64,000 nt of DNA from Malachius bipustulatus (GCA_910589415.1 OU342637.1:27000162-27064161); one strand, 5' to 3'; counted from the first letter of the stretch, positions 43,401 through 54,928 are shown. A program made the numbers and translations. Notes: generated by a model from the letters alone, not told the origin.

Positions 43401-44251
43401 AAAAGACATTCTCATAAAATATTTGATGCAATAAAATTTCTAGATGACATAATGAATAAACGGGTATAATGAGATAAATATTCGAAAGTTAAAAGTCGTT
43501 ATCGTGTGAAGAAACCGCACGAGAATTTGCGTGCACCGTGCACATGGAATCGCGCTTCAGCAATTTTTTTAATTCTATGCTATTAAATCGTCCCACAACA
43601 AAAGGAAACCTGCTGCAGCAGTGCCAGCATGTAGGCTTTATATTAAAAATGCGAAATACCTCGTTGATGGTTTACCTATTTCGAAATAAACAACCTTGAC
43701 TAAATAACTGAGATTTAATACAATTATTTATATTTATACGAGATAGAGGACACACATAGGTACACATGTGCGCTAAACTGTGAATAACACCTTCAGAATG
43801 TTTCCATTTTCATTTAAATAAAGCATTCCTAAGAAATAACTTCTCGATATTATAGATAAAAACATTATTTAAGATGAGAAACAGATCACTTATTAACAAT
43901 TTAAAGATCATGAATCAACTCCGACCATGACCCAAATATTCTCCCACTGCTATATAAATAAACCACTAACCACTACCTATTTTATTATTATTAACCTGTC
44001 CATAGGCGCCACTGGCTTGACTACTACAAACCTTGCAAATTATACCGACAAGGAAAACAGAACAGCTCTGCCATTGCTTCTAATCCAGATTGATGGCGAT
44101 AATTCACCGTCTCCTCGGTGGGCAGCAACATGAAGCATCTACCGCAGATCTGATTGCTGTCATCGCTCAGCATTACGGGCCCGTTGTTCAGGTATCCATC
44201 ACAGATGTTGCACTTGAGTTTCTGCAATGTCTCGTCTGGCAGCACGTACAT
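33599..44251 (-). CDS. SIAH/Sina-like E3 ubiquitin ligase, three exons
   Basis: Exons are 44032-44251, 38083-38354 and 33599-34420 on the minus strand, joined by GT-AG introns with matching phases (1, then 0). The sum is 1314 nt, 437 residues. Module 1 has a degenerate RING (LKCNICDGYLNNGPV, ICGRC; the usual Cys-x-His pair is absent), one SIAH finger built across the first junction, and a short SINA-like part. Module 2, wholly in exon 3, has an intact RING (CCGCKLF, CINGHKLC, CEAC, CRVC), a double SIAH finger and a SINA domain. Family knowledge predicts substrate ubiquitination with only RING 2 catalytic. The ATG at 44251 is the first in frame, followed by VLPDETLQKL, as in SIAH N-termini. 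The architecture matches the gene at 6303. Introns of 5.7 and 3.7 kb are packed with mobile elements. Confidence 0.85.
34599..36127. mobile_element. Long-TIR foldback in intron 2
   Basis: Imperfect arms of about 540-610 bp (34599-35135 and 35515-36127) surround a spacer of about 380 bp. Tips read CAAAAATTAGGGGAAC and the complement GTTCCCTTAATTTTG. Collinear blocks include GTCGACAAACC/GGTTTGTCGGC, and TTTTCAGTTGAAAT with its complement. The frames at 34515-35165 look incidental to the arms. Confidence 0.65.
37638..37709 (-). repeat. tRNA-like sequence / SINE head
   Basis: The minus strand has a T-arm-like GGGGTTCGATTCCC preceded by an anticodon-like region and a 5' part resembling a D arm (TAGTTTGCTCGAG). 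Acceptor pairing is poor, so it is probably a SINE or pseudogene. Confidence 0.35.
38083..38354 (-). CDS. SIAH-like gene exon 2
   Basis: The acceptor ATATTGCAG is at its upstream edge and the donor CAG/GTGAGG at its downstream edge. Its first codon completes the Gly split across the junction, so the finger reads FPCRYNLQ-GCTATFPF and then DEHEMRCPF (C-x6-C-x11-H-x3-C). The proline-rich stretch after it replaces the second half-finger. It ends LKVKVEVQ. Confidence 0.8.
38918..39850 (+). pseudogene. Fragments of a non-LTR retroelement pol C-terminus
   Basis: 38918-39140 reads LNRKELKAPIGRS and then QCRLCLKDDGAAKHILCECP, the typical C-terminal Cys/His knuckle after RNase H. 39377-39477 reads EVAILTDSQAAIKTVIS, an RNase H third-motif segment. 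It lies downstream of the knuckle, so the pieces are out of order or come from separate copies. A further scrap near 39780 reads FYMEGKETTIHLLLYP. All lie in intron 1 of the SIAH-like gene. Confidence 0.7.
40936..41131. repeat. 196-bp inverted repeat
   Basis: AAGGTTAAAATTGCGTTCAAACATGxGGG at the left is mirrored by the block ending GAGCGCAATCTTTACC at the right. Both arms also share a GGCCAA/CGCGC region. It is MITE-like. Confidence 0.6.
41397..43017. mobile_element. Large CAGGGTGCACC foldback with a MITE inserted in its centre
   Basis: It starts CAGGGTGCACCATGTATCC, ends with the complement and is flanked by TA. Arms of about 370-430 bp (41397-41770 and 42590-43017) match closely in blocks such as TTTTGTGGCTATGTCGAATCC. 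The MITE at 41858-42419 sits between them, so it inserted later. Confidence 0.8.
41858..42419 (+). mobile_element. CATCCGCGGCTCCTA MITE, copy 2 (562 bp)
   Basis: The tips TACATCCGCGGCTCCTA and the complement TAGGAGCCGCAGATGTA are consistent with a TA duplication. The interior is shared with copies at 27890 and 45323. It has no transposase. Confidence 0.8.
44032..44251 (-). CDS. SIAH-like gene exon 1 (degenerate RING)
   Basis: The ATG at 44251 lies in AAGAGCAAGATG. The donor GCAAG/GTTTGT leaves phase 1. The frame stays open upstream of the ATG without a convincing acceptor. A low-complexity GGTGCTGGTG tract at about 44460-44490 may belong to the 5' UTR. Confidence 0.75.
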
Positions 44252-45322
44252 CTTGCTCTTGCACCACCACCACAAACTAGGCCAGCCGCTAGCACCGGAC
44301 CACGAACCAACGAACCAACTGCACCAGGTGGAGAAATATTATATTTATCTCGTCGTGGAGGAGTGTACCTATTATTGGTACTGGTAGTACCGATACCTAC
44401 GTCACCTTCTGCAGGTTTGTATTATTGGTACTTGCACGATTCCGTGAACGGAATGGTTCTGGTGCTGGTGTTGGTGCTAGTGCTACTAATAATAATAGTA
44501 CTGGTGACGATGCCGGTGTTTGCGTTTTTCTGATTAGAAGGAATGTAAATGTAAACACCATTATCACTAAAAGTGTATTAACGACTGGCGGTTTATAATA
44601 AACTGCCGGCACTGGCGCGCACTGCTAGTACGAAAACTGAATGAATGGCTTTCTCAACGTTATTACAGTCGTGTGTTGGTGTTCAGATCAGAATAACTGT
44701 GGGCGATGGTATTATCGATGTAGCGGAGATTTAGATTTCAATTTAAACATACACGTCGCGGTAGACTGTCCGTTTTCAAGGATATAAATAATCACGCTGA
44801 TGTTGCTCATCAAAATTTCACGTCACGCTCCATAAAAAATGATGCATGTGAAATGTAATGCATTGGCGCATTCACTGTCAGCTTCGGATATTAGCCGGGA
44901 CATATTACTTCTGACGACTAATTGTCTTAAGGATGAGTCAGACGAGGTGAAACGAGGTCGTTTTGGTGATCGATAGACAGAGGTGTATACCTATGTTTCC
45001 TGGAATCGGTAATTTATATAGCAGAAATAGCAGCATTAGCGTGACGTGATGTAATGTAATACGACGTAACTGTCCAGACATGAAGAGGAATTTAAAATTT
45101 GCATTGTTTCAATAATGACATCGAAATTACATTATTACAAATGATTTTGATATCACAGAGCGATTGTGGTACCTACAACCTTTGTGTTTATGAATGATTG
45201 AAATAGAATTGAATGTCAAAGTTACAATGGATGGAAATTATTTGATGATTCGTATTATAATAACGGAGGCATCACTCGCAAAGAATTCTAGATTCATAAT
45301 TCCTATTTGGGTAATTATAATA
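44252..45322. other. Upstream region of the SIAH-like gene
   Basis: This probably holds the 5' UTR and promoter, read leftward. Open frames at 44090-44612 fall in simple trinucleotide-like sequence and are not convincing. No TATA box can be assigned with confidence. Confidence 0.35.
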
Positions 45323-45820
45323 TACATTCGCGGCTCCTACGTTTCATCAATTTTTTCGGGACCGAGGAGCGAAATAGGGGTGCTGGGTGGGTAAGAAGCT
45401 AAAAACAGCCATTGCAAACTAATATCAAGGTCACAACTAAGGCCTCTTTGACAATACAGTCGAATTTCTATTTTTTTCTTCACTTTCAGGACAAGGAAAA
45501 TCTTCGAGATTTACAGTAACACGATTTTTATTTTGAAATTTGCATTTATTTTGAATTTATATTCCGAAAATCATTGCATCAATCCCTGTGGACTGGACCG
45601 ATATGTGAAAGCGGATATAGTGCCCGTCCGATACTGCACGCTTCGAAGCGGTTAGCATTGTCGTGAAGTGGTTACTTCCTAAAGTCGAGGTTTTTAATGT
45701 CGTTTTGTTGCCTTCCCTTTCATTTGCAAAGCAAATGAATACCTTCCTGGTGTTACTATAGGTATATGTTCTCCACCCCTATATAGGTGCCATAGTGAAA
45801 GTGTAGGAGCCGCGGATGTA
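45323..45820 (+). mobile_element. CATCCGCGGCTCCTA MITE, copy 3 (498 bp)
   Basis: It begins TACATTCGCGGCTCCTAC and ends GTAGGAGCCGCGGATGTA. It is collinear with copy 2 but has a shorter middle near 45600-45700. Confidence 0.8.
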
Positions 45821-46014
45821 TGTAATGACACCTATTTGTTTTTGTTTACTTTCTGAAATTATTATTGTGATTACATCTTGACGGTTCTAGTGAGATTACA
45901 TGAATGACACATTGCCAGGCCAGTATAAGAGTGTAACTGACAGTTCTACTAAATACCAGAATGATTCCGCATTCTATACGCATATTCGAGAATGCGTGGT
46001 GACTGGAACCATAT

Positions 46015-46579
46015 TATAACGAGACCGCTCTGGAAAAATTCTAGTAATTGCTTCTTTAACCTTTAACATTCTAGTCCACCATTTGCTTGTTTAGATTACA
46101 TTCCTTTTTTTATACTGAGTTAGTCAATGACACGTTCGCGACAATTCCAGTCACATGTCATATGACATTGACAGACAGTCGTTAGTTCTATGGATTACTG
46201 GAGTGGTCTCGCCGAACAATCTGACATTTCCAGAATCCACGGCCGGCGAGCCGATGCAAGTTTACAACCTACTAGAATGTGCCTATTGATGAGTCGGGGG
46301 ACTATAAGGACCGCCGTGCGGCTGCGTGCAGCAGTAGAAGCTTAAATGTGGAGTGAAGCTGAAGTATAGACAGAGCAGTAGTGAAGTGAAGTGGGAAGTA
46401 AGGAAGCCAGTAGTGACAGTATAGCGGATATAAAGAATAGATAAGTACAAGTAGTAGTGTAGCGTCAGCTGTGTGTGTTTTGTTTATTTAGAATAATTAT
46501 TAGAGGCTATAAGTACTTGTAGTGAATAAAGGAATTTACAGACTTTGGTGGTAATTTATTTATTGTGAGACCCGTAACA
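46015..46579 (+). mobile_element. Probable solo LTR (Gypsy-like)
   Basis: The 565-bp block is flanked by ATAT at 46011-46014 and 46580-46583. It starts TATAACGAGACC, probably TG mutated to TA, and ends GAGACCCGTAACA. A TATA-like GACTATAAGG near 46300 and GAATAAAGG near 46523 fit a U3-R-U5 layout. No internal retroviral-type genes or second LTR are present. The flanking 4-mer is low complexity. Confidence 0.5.
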
Positions 46580-48133
46580 ATATCAATGAATCTCTCAGAT
46601 AACTTTGATGACTTCGATGAATTTTATTGCTTATTTTGGATGTGAATGAGAGCTGAAATATCACAGACTAAGGAAGACATAGAGTAGTCAGTTGTAGCCA
46701 GTGGTATAGTATAGTTAAAAGTGATTGCGAATAGTGAAGTAGCAAACAGAATGAAGTACCTATAGGCAAGCGAAGTGAAAGGGTATAGTTGTGTAATATG
46801 TATGTGTGAATATTAGAGAACAGCTGATTATTTAGATTAGGGGATTATTGTTATAAGTTACAGTCGTGTTAGAGAATAAATAATTTTATTACAAGACTTT
46901 TAATTTGGTATATTAATAAACTGTGTAACTACTACTACTGAAGTGGGTTTTTTAACTGATGGGAGAAAGAAAGAAATAAATAAACTAAAAAACTCACTCA
47001 AACTTAGATCATTGACAAAAAAGGATACCTTTTGGTTCAACACCAAATTAAAAATACATCCTTTTCGAAAATACAAATTTAGAATAATTCCCTTGTCTCT
47101 CCAACTTGAAACTGAACAAACTTCATCGTCCTTTAATCGGATTCTTTGGTGATCTGATAAAACAAGAGGTAAAAAGTAAATTAACTCCAACATGCACCAT
47201 ACAAAACTCAATAGGTTTTGAGATATTTCGATTTTCAATATTTCTTAAAAAAGTTGATTTAAATATAATAATAAAAAATGTAATTTTCAAAAAATGTACT
47301 TCAACTTTTTTTCTGGAATACTTCTATAACACTATGGTCTTTCGTTTGGAATAAAAATATCCGGAACTAATTCGATCGTGTGAAAATAAAAAAGGAAAAC
47401 AAATAATTAAAAAAATAAATAAAAAGCAAAAAATAAAAAAAAAATCTTTAAAAAAAATTGAGTTTTGTATAGTGCATGTTGGGGTTAATTTACTCCTTAC
47501 CTCTTGTTTTATCAGATCACCAAAGGATGTATCCAGTTACCAATAACCCTGTATAAGTATAATCGTTTCTCCAAGTGAGCTGTATTTTGCAGGAGAACAT
47601 GTTTTCTGTACTGATGAAAAACATGTGGGAGAGATAACGCCCTATTAAGAAGGGAAACTGTGAAATTTTAAATGAAAACCCAGTTTCTTTTATTGCAGAT
47701 GCGGATTTTCAAGATGTAAATACTTTGGAAATTGATCCCCCCTTCCCCCACCAATACCACCATGTACGTGGGGAGTAACGACCGAAAATATGTAGGATTT
47801 GTCTGTAACCTTTTATTCGACTTATGATAGATAGCGCTGTAATCGACAAAATTGTTTTTTTTTTCGATTTATTTTATTTTATTATGAACATTGAGCAAAA
47901 AATATCCATGAATCGAACAAAAAATCAGGGAAATTTCACGTATTTTTAGTCTTAAAATGCGAATCTGCGATAAAAAAAAATAAGGGTTACTAACTAAACT
48001 TTCAAATTTATTAGCCCCCCCCCTCACAAGAAGAAAAGAGGGGGTAGCAATTACCTACATATTTAAAAACCTGAATCTAATTTTAAAAAAACGTGGGTTC
48101 TCATTTAATATTTCTAATTAAGATGCCCCCTAT
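46580..48133. other. AT-rich intergenic with one inverted repeat
   Basis: 46680-46940 resembles another LTR-like purine-rich tract without clear ends. An inverted repeat is listed at 47142-47531. No gene is recognised. Confidence 0.4.
47142..47531. repeat. Inverted repeat with arms of about 75 bp
   Basis: The block containing GGTGATCTGATAAAACAAGAG at the left matches its complement near 47495-47525 and continues through ACTCAATAGG-like sequence. An ACCCTGTA tip at 47545 suggests the CAGGGT foldback group. Confidence 0.6.
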
Positions 48134-48828
48134 CCCTATAGTCAAGTAGCAAGGCAAGGTTAAAAAGACGTGGTTGTTTGCTTATTTCTCGTCAGTAATG
48201 TCGACATCACGCCATGAAACTCAAAAATGACGACATATTGTTGACGACAAATTAAAGTGGAATGAGCGACGTCAATTTGACGTCTTTTATTAGTCATATT
48301 TTATAAGGCGCCAGTGGTCACTGATAAAAGCCTTCAAAATGACGGCGCTCATTTTATGTCAATTTTATTGCGAAAAATAATATATCGCTATTTTAGCGAC
48401 ATTATTTTTATATAGCTTGAAATGGCTTATATTTAACAGTTTTATGTGGAAAATATAGAAACCGGTGATAAGGCCAAAATTGGGAAATCAGTGATGGTCG
48501 CGTATGTCCCATGCAGAAATACAAATGTATTAAAATTATTATTATTATCAAAGAACATAAGTTTTTTCGTTTCCTAAATTCAGATATCGTCTTAAAGACG
48601 ACTTTTTGACTTTTTATATTTACATTGACATCTTCTTGACGGTCAATGATGACGTCTTTTGAATTACAATAACGACGTCTTTCTGACGGCTTAATATGAC
48701 GTCTTTTAGACGGCTAGAAATGATATCATGAAGCTGTGACATTTGGTTGTCATTCTAACGTCATATACACGTCATTTTATAGGTATACCAATTAGGGACA
48801 TGACGTCATCTTGCTGCCTGAGTAGGGG
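48134..48828. mobile_element. GACGTC-rich TIR element
   Basis: The left tip CCCTATAGTCAAGTAGCAAG and the complement of the right tip, CCCCTACTCAGGCAGCAAG, are similar. About six GACGTC sites occur inside, mostly as TGACGTCTTTT. It has the same design as the element at 53273-54211 and carries no gene. Confidence 0.55.
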
Positions 48829-49117
48829 ATTGGAGTGGTGGAGAGTGGAGTTTGATATCATTTGATGTCTCCCTTCCAGAAAAGCAACTTTCATTACCCA
48901 CTTTTTATATCCAATAATGTATAGTTTTTCAAATATTTCAATATCTTTAGATAAAATGAGCACCCTGTATAATATGATACCTTTATGGCTATCGATTTTA
49001 AGTTATTGTTGACCTGGATTCCTTAGACATTCAGGAACATTCATCACCACTAACATCTGCATTTCCTTGAAAAATGCGAAATTTTAGGGCAATTTTTTCC
49101 CTACCAAAGCACCACAA

Positions 49118-49642
49118 ATAGTTCCAGTGATAAAAAAGTTATAAAAATTAAAAATTTCACCTCGGAAATTGTCCTTCGGGGGTTTTCGGGGTCGCCGATC
49201 ACGAATCTGAGGTCCAAAACCAAGTGAGAATGGCAAAATTTCCCCAAGAAATTGTAGTGATTCAAAAAATTAATATTTCCCCTCAGAAACCGTCAACTTA
49301 ACTGAAATTCTTCAGCTTACAAATCATTCAGCTATGTAAACGGAAAAAGTTAAATTTTTTATCGGAATTAGCTATAACGCACATCGCATTTGGTGTTTAA
49401 ATTTTTAATTGAACCTTGGATTCGTGATCAGCGACCCCAAAAACCCCCGAGAGATTATTTCCGATGTGAAGTATTAATTTTTGTATTACTGCCACTTCTT
49501 GGGGTGGTTTTGAGAAGTGGTTTACTACCCTCATATGCTTTTGGACCTCGGATTCATAATCACCGACCCCAAAAACCCCAGAGAGATTTCCGAGGTGAAA
49601 TTTTGAATTTTCATAACTTTTTTATCACTGTTACTATTTAAG
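49118..49642. repeat. Three-copy repeat, one inverted
   Basis: Blocks around GGGTCGCCGATCACGAAT (49190, inverted) recur at 49425 and 49545 as forward copies with CGACCCCAAAAACCCC and GAGAGAT. The outer pair forms an inverted repeat. Confidence 0.55.
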
Positions 49643-52600
49643 GAGTTTTGGGAGAGAGGAAATTACCATTGCCTCATTTTCCGGCTTATTTACTGGACTA
49701 CAAATCAAAATTCACGATTGGGTCTTGTTGAACTTATCTGTGTTTTTTTATTGAGTCTTTTCTCTACATTTGTTTGCTCCTAAAATTTGGATTGATATGC
49801 AATTAATTTAGACAAAGAGAGAAATGGTTTTAAAATTAAGGATAATCTTTTGGTGACCATCGCCAAATGTGCTGGTGGTGTTTTACTCAAAGGTCAAACA
49901 GCTCTAGTTTGACCTAGATCACTTCTTAAAAGATTGGTAGGTATTACTAAAATGAAAGAGAGTGGGCTTGTCGCCGCTGTATCGTGCAATAATTGAAAAC
50001 TTTGCCAAATCTTGTGACACCTTGCCTACCGCTTAGTGTAGACCAAAAGCACTAATTCACTAATGTGACAAACCACAAGAAAACGGGACTAACGATCTTT
50101 TAAATAGTTTTCTAATCATAAATAGTTTTAAACAAAAAACCATGGCGAGCTCGGATTCGAACCTCGGACGGTGGCAGCGTTGAGAAGTTGAAAAAAATAC
50201 AAACTTTATAGAAAACTTTTTACTCAGAAGAAAATTAACTATCTAATTATAAATATTGCGGTAAAAACCCCTATATATCCGGGAATTTTCTTAACGTTAG
50301 ATAGCAGAAATTGGATGAATGGACGAAATTGTCTCTAATTCTAAATTCAAATGAGAATAAACCATGCGCATGTTAACCAACAGAAACTCTTTCTAAAAAA
50401 ATTTAGTAAGCAACGGTAGCGAATGTACTTGTTTATACTTGACTTTCTTATTATCTCAGATCCCTCAAGTACACTTAAAAAACCAGCCTAACGTGCGAAA
50501 GAAATGAAAGCGCCATCTGAAAAGTCTCCCATGAGCTCATTTCAAATCAACTATTCCACCAGACATTTTCGTAAACATTATAAACATCCAGAGGTAGAGT
50601 AATAACGTCTAGGATTTACCAGAGACAAAGAAGGACTAGATTCTTTTTCTTGTTATGGAAGGGTATCCATGAATCTACTTATTCAAAACTGATTCACATA
50701 GCTACGCAACTTATATTATTTAATGGTAGGTGGAAAGTTTCCATTAAGAAAACGTAGAAGTGTTTCTGGAGAAGTCTGAGAATAAAATAACAAAAGTCCT
50801 AATACTTCAAGCAACTCTACCTGAAGTTCAAGTTGACGCTTTGAAATTAGAGAAATAATCTGAATCAATATAAACACCTTCTCGTCTTCTAGAACTCGCA
50901 GGCTGCGTCAACAAATAAATAATTGAATTTCGTCTGTACAGGTCCACCAGTAGATATTATGTTCGAAGGAGAATTCGACTTTTGTAATTGGAATCTTTTA
51001 TCTATTATGCTAGTCAATAATTGCCAAGTTAGCTCTTTCATCAAAGTTTACGTTTCCTGGTAAAGATCTATACGTAAATGTTTATCGTATAGATGGAATT
51101 TATCGTCAACTGAATAAAAATAAATATTAACCGCTGTCACGGTTACTAACTGTAACTTTTATTCGTCTTGAGTTGTGCCAAAATAACTATAATTTTACTG
51201 CCAGTTGTAGTACGTCTCAAATTATCGGTTTTTCATCCGTAACCATAAGTTATTCAGTAGATATGCGTTAAATAGATCAGTGATTCTCGCCATGGGTATC
51301 TGGAAAGTAACAGGCTATTTTAGATTAGTCGTTACTTCCTAATTCAGTTCTCCTATCTCTAGTCCAAGCTCAATGAAATGGATGCGATATGACGTTTCTG
51401 AGCATTATTGATTTACTGAAGACCATTCTCTTTACCGCCGTTCGCGGTACTTGGCGAGTGATTTATTTGGCGAGTACTTACTTGTGTAAGTAAGTAATAT
51501 CAAACCATACATATAACTTTCACATAGCAGAGTGAGTGCAGTATGGTGCGGTCTTTGACTTGGGATAGTTCACCGCAACGCACGCAAAGTACAAGAAGTG
51601 GGGTTGTAAGTAAAGCAGAGTTGTACCGAGCTACACACGTCGCGACAAGTTGGTACTTGCCGTAGAGCTTTACGCGTTAAAGTTTTGTACAATCAAATTT
51701 TATCACGCTACTGATAACGCCATCTCTCGTCAGTTAAACCTATCTCTAGCTACTTGAGTGAAGGAAACGATAAAATTACTTCTTGGAAATCTATAATATT
51801 ATCGATATTACAGATTCTTTTTTGGTAGCGTTCTAACTTCAATAGAATTAAAGTATCAAGTGCGTTACCAACGTTTCATTTTTTAATGATTCAATGGTGT
51901 ACTAATGGTTTAGACGGTTTTAATGTCTGATTGAAGTCTCTAATCAGAGATATAAGTGTTAACATGAGGGCATTTAAATAAAAGTGAGATCAACCGATTC
52001 AAAGAGATAATATTAAACTCATTATTTCTGTATTATTTGAAGGATTTGCTTCAATTCCAAATGGTACAACATCCCGAGAGATGGTGGAACATCCGTTCTT
52101 TTAAAGTAGCACAAATAGATAAGTACGAGTTGGGCTAGAACTCCTGTACAACTTGACCGAAAGAGTAAATACTGCAACGACGTGTTCAGTCGGAGAGAGC
52201 ACTTCAGGCTGTTTATCGGTGGTATTAATCCAGCAACCGTGGCAGATTGCAGAGTGGATGGCTTTTTGCTGGATCCTCAAGAAGATGAGCCGGCCCGAGT
52301 GGAGTGTCTGCGATCCGCTAACGAACACCGGGAGGGGTGAATAAAATAATGATGTCATCCGGCTCGTAGGGCCTTTTATGTGCCCTGTTCCTCTTTAATT
52401 GCGTCTTCTAGATTTTAGAAACGCACAAGGACCTCGTCAGACCTGGAGATTGTAGGAACGGCAATGTTTATTATATCGCATGAAGAATGGAGCTATCTAG
52501 AATTATGTCAAATGAAAGCCTGGATTTTTGTACTACGCCACTTGAGGAGCGACTGGAAAATCTTTATTTAAACGGATAAAATTCTAATGAGAAATGAACA

Positions 52601-52758
52601 CTAATCAAGAGGATGGAAATTATAGTTACAGTTATGAGTTTTGAATGTTTAGAGCTCTTCAGAGTGGAAATATGCACCGGAAAATTAATATTAACGAGGT
52701 TGAGGTTTGAAATATAAAATCGTTTATATTGTGCCACAAAAATTCAAAGTTCCCCTTC
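49643..52758. other. Intergenic, no gene recognised
   Basis: Short frames only. A tRNA T-arm-like sequence on the minus strand at 50141-50190 (GAGGTTCGAATCCGAG) suggests a SINE head. The frame near 52153-52344 has no recognised domain. Confidence 0.45.
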
Positions 52759-53272
52759 TAGTACGAGAGCCCACGACCAAAACCATGTATCATCGTTTTA
52801 CGTCCAAAACCGTATCAAGTCGTTAGATAAGATGATCCTGAACCCTACTAGGTGGGTGGGAACGGTCAAAAGTGTAGCAACTGTGTGGGAGGCCATTTCT
52901 GCTATGTCAAAAAAAATAGGCAGACGGTATTATCGTATTACGTCTGATATTGAAAATGTACATAGATTTTGTCATTTTATAACGAAAATGTTTGTTTTCA
53001 GACATTTTGCGCGTAGCATATGGCCTGAGCACATTTTTGAAAATGTCAAAAAATTTTGCCGAACTGTATTATAGCAACCCGGTTCAATTTTTTTTTAAAA
53101 CTTTTTTATGGCTTCCGGGATTGCTAAAATACTGTTTTCAGACATTTCAGATGTCGCCTATAATCCCAAAAACGAAAAGAACGTTCCGGAGTCGCCCGGC
53201 AAACGCCCTGGCGCTTGTTACAATCCTATGGCAAGAAAGGCTATTTACTTCTTAAGTCATATGTGACGTCAT

Positions 53273-54211
53273 CCCAAACAGCACAAAGTAGTCCAATGGA
53301 CATCCCTCTATGTACCAACGGACGTCCATAGGAAGTCCGTTTTTGTCCTATGGACGTCCATGAGACGTCCATTCAGTGTCCATTTGTCACAACTTTGGAC
53401 ATCCGTAGGGAGTCCTTTATCGGACGTCAATAGGGAGTCCGTTATCGGATGTCCATAGAGAGTCCGTTATCGGATGTACACAAAGCATTTGCTGATAAAT
53501 ATCTTAGTGAGGAACAAAAGAAAGAAAATATTCGATAAAGTCTTTAAAAATTTAGAGTTTTGAAAAAATCCAATAAATGTGTAGTGAATAGGTAGGTAGG
53601 TAATTTTCTGTTTTGAAAGCAACGTTGATAATGGCTAAAAATACAGGAAAACGAGTAGGTACTTACGTGTTTCTATCATTAAGTTTTACGTAAAATCTGG
53701 TAATTTTCATGGAAAAATTGTTTAGTATATTAGTTTATGATAATATTGATAAACTTAATGAAAATATTCGTTTTTGGATTTTTCACAAACTCTAAAAATT
53801 AAAGATTCATCGAATTTCTTTCTTTTGTTCACTGTATAATGCAGATGTCTTAATCTTCACGCTAACAGTCTTGAGTATGATGGGAATGGCGGAAGTTTTT
53901 CGTTGGGACGAATTAATGTACTATAATGTAGGAATGTCGATTGTATGATAATGGAAGAATGGAAGATGGGGTGGTTAGCGCCTGCGTGCACTTGTGCTGC
54001 TATTCTCTTCCTGGCTGCGACAGCACGTCATGCGCAATAGTCAAAAATAACTCGATGGACAATAAATGGACATCCAATGGACGTACTTTTGTGGACGTAC
54101 ATAGGAAGTCCGTGCGGAGAAGTCCGTAGGACGTCCATTTATTGTCCATGAACCAATGGACGTATAATGGATACTCAACGGACGTCCATAGGACACACGG
54201 TTCTATCTGGG
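53273..54211. mobile_element. Nested element with GGACGTCCAT subterminal repeats
   Basis: Tips CCCAAACAGCAC and the complement of GTTCTATCTGGG are similar. Both ends are packed with GGACGTCCAT-like units in both orientations (about 53300-53475 and 54055-54190) around an unrelated AT-rich core. No transposase is visible. Confidence 0.65.
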
Positions 54212-54350
54212 TACTAACCGTCCGAATTAAGTTTTTTCATTTCATCAGAAAATATCAAACAGTTAAATGTCAAGGTGTGAACGAGCGTAAATAATTAATG
54301 GAGGAATGGAAATTAATGGAAGCAAACAATGAATTACGGTTTAAGTCAGT

Positions 54351-54928
54351 TTGACTCAATACGATTTTTGAATAATTTCGGAGTATCGAAAAGTTGTCTG
54401 ATTAGTAAGGTGCTACACTGAATTTGTCTGATATAAATTTTTTCTACATCTAGACAACTTATTTTATCACGTCTAACAATTTTCAGACGAATTGCTATGT
54501 TACCGATCGGTAATTTTTTTTAACGTTTTCAAAACGGTCTCAAAATTTAATGTGCTCACATTTTCTTCTGAAAAATGATTATTTCATATACACTGACCCA
54601 AATTCACTCGTGAAAATCATTTTCAGACGTTTTGCTATGATACTTTTTTTTTGTCTCATTTTTAATTTTTTTAAGTGGTCTCCCGGGTACACGCTACGCT
54701 AGTGGCGTCTGAAAAACTTATTTTCGATATCTTAGAGGTATCATTTAACTATATTCTGAAAATCAGACGGATTGCTATGATACAGTTTGGTAAAAGTTTT
54801 TGACATTTTTGAAAATTTGGTTAGGTCGGACGATACACGGAAAATTTCTGATAATGCGATTTTCGGGTTCAGAATAATCGAATCTATTAATTTGATGCGG
54901 TTTTGGTCGTATTGCTATGAGACAAAAA
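54351..54928 (+). repeat. 140-bp tandem array
   Basis: TTGCTATG lies at 54492, 54632, 54772 and 54912, exactly 140 bp apart. Each is preceded by AGACG or GGTCG. The rest of each monomer is highly diverged. An upstream monomer without the TTGCTATG core may begin at 54351. Confidence 0.7.

Noticed and set aside
44090..44533. 147-codon plus-strand frame
   Set aside because: It overlaps the minus-strand SIAH exon 1 and runs into simple GGTGCTGGTG sequence.
48180..48800. CRISPR array from repeated GACGTC units
   Set aside because: Units are short, irregularly spaced and in both orientations in a eukaryotic sequence. They are subterminal transposon repeats.
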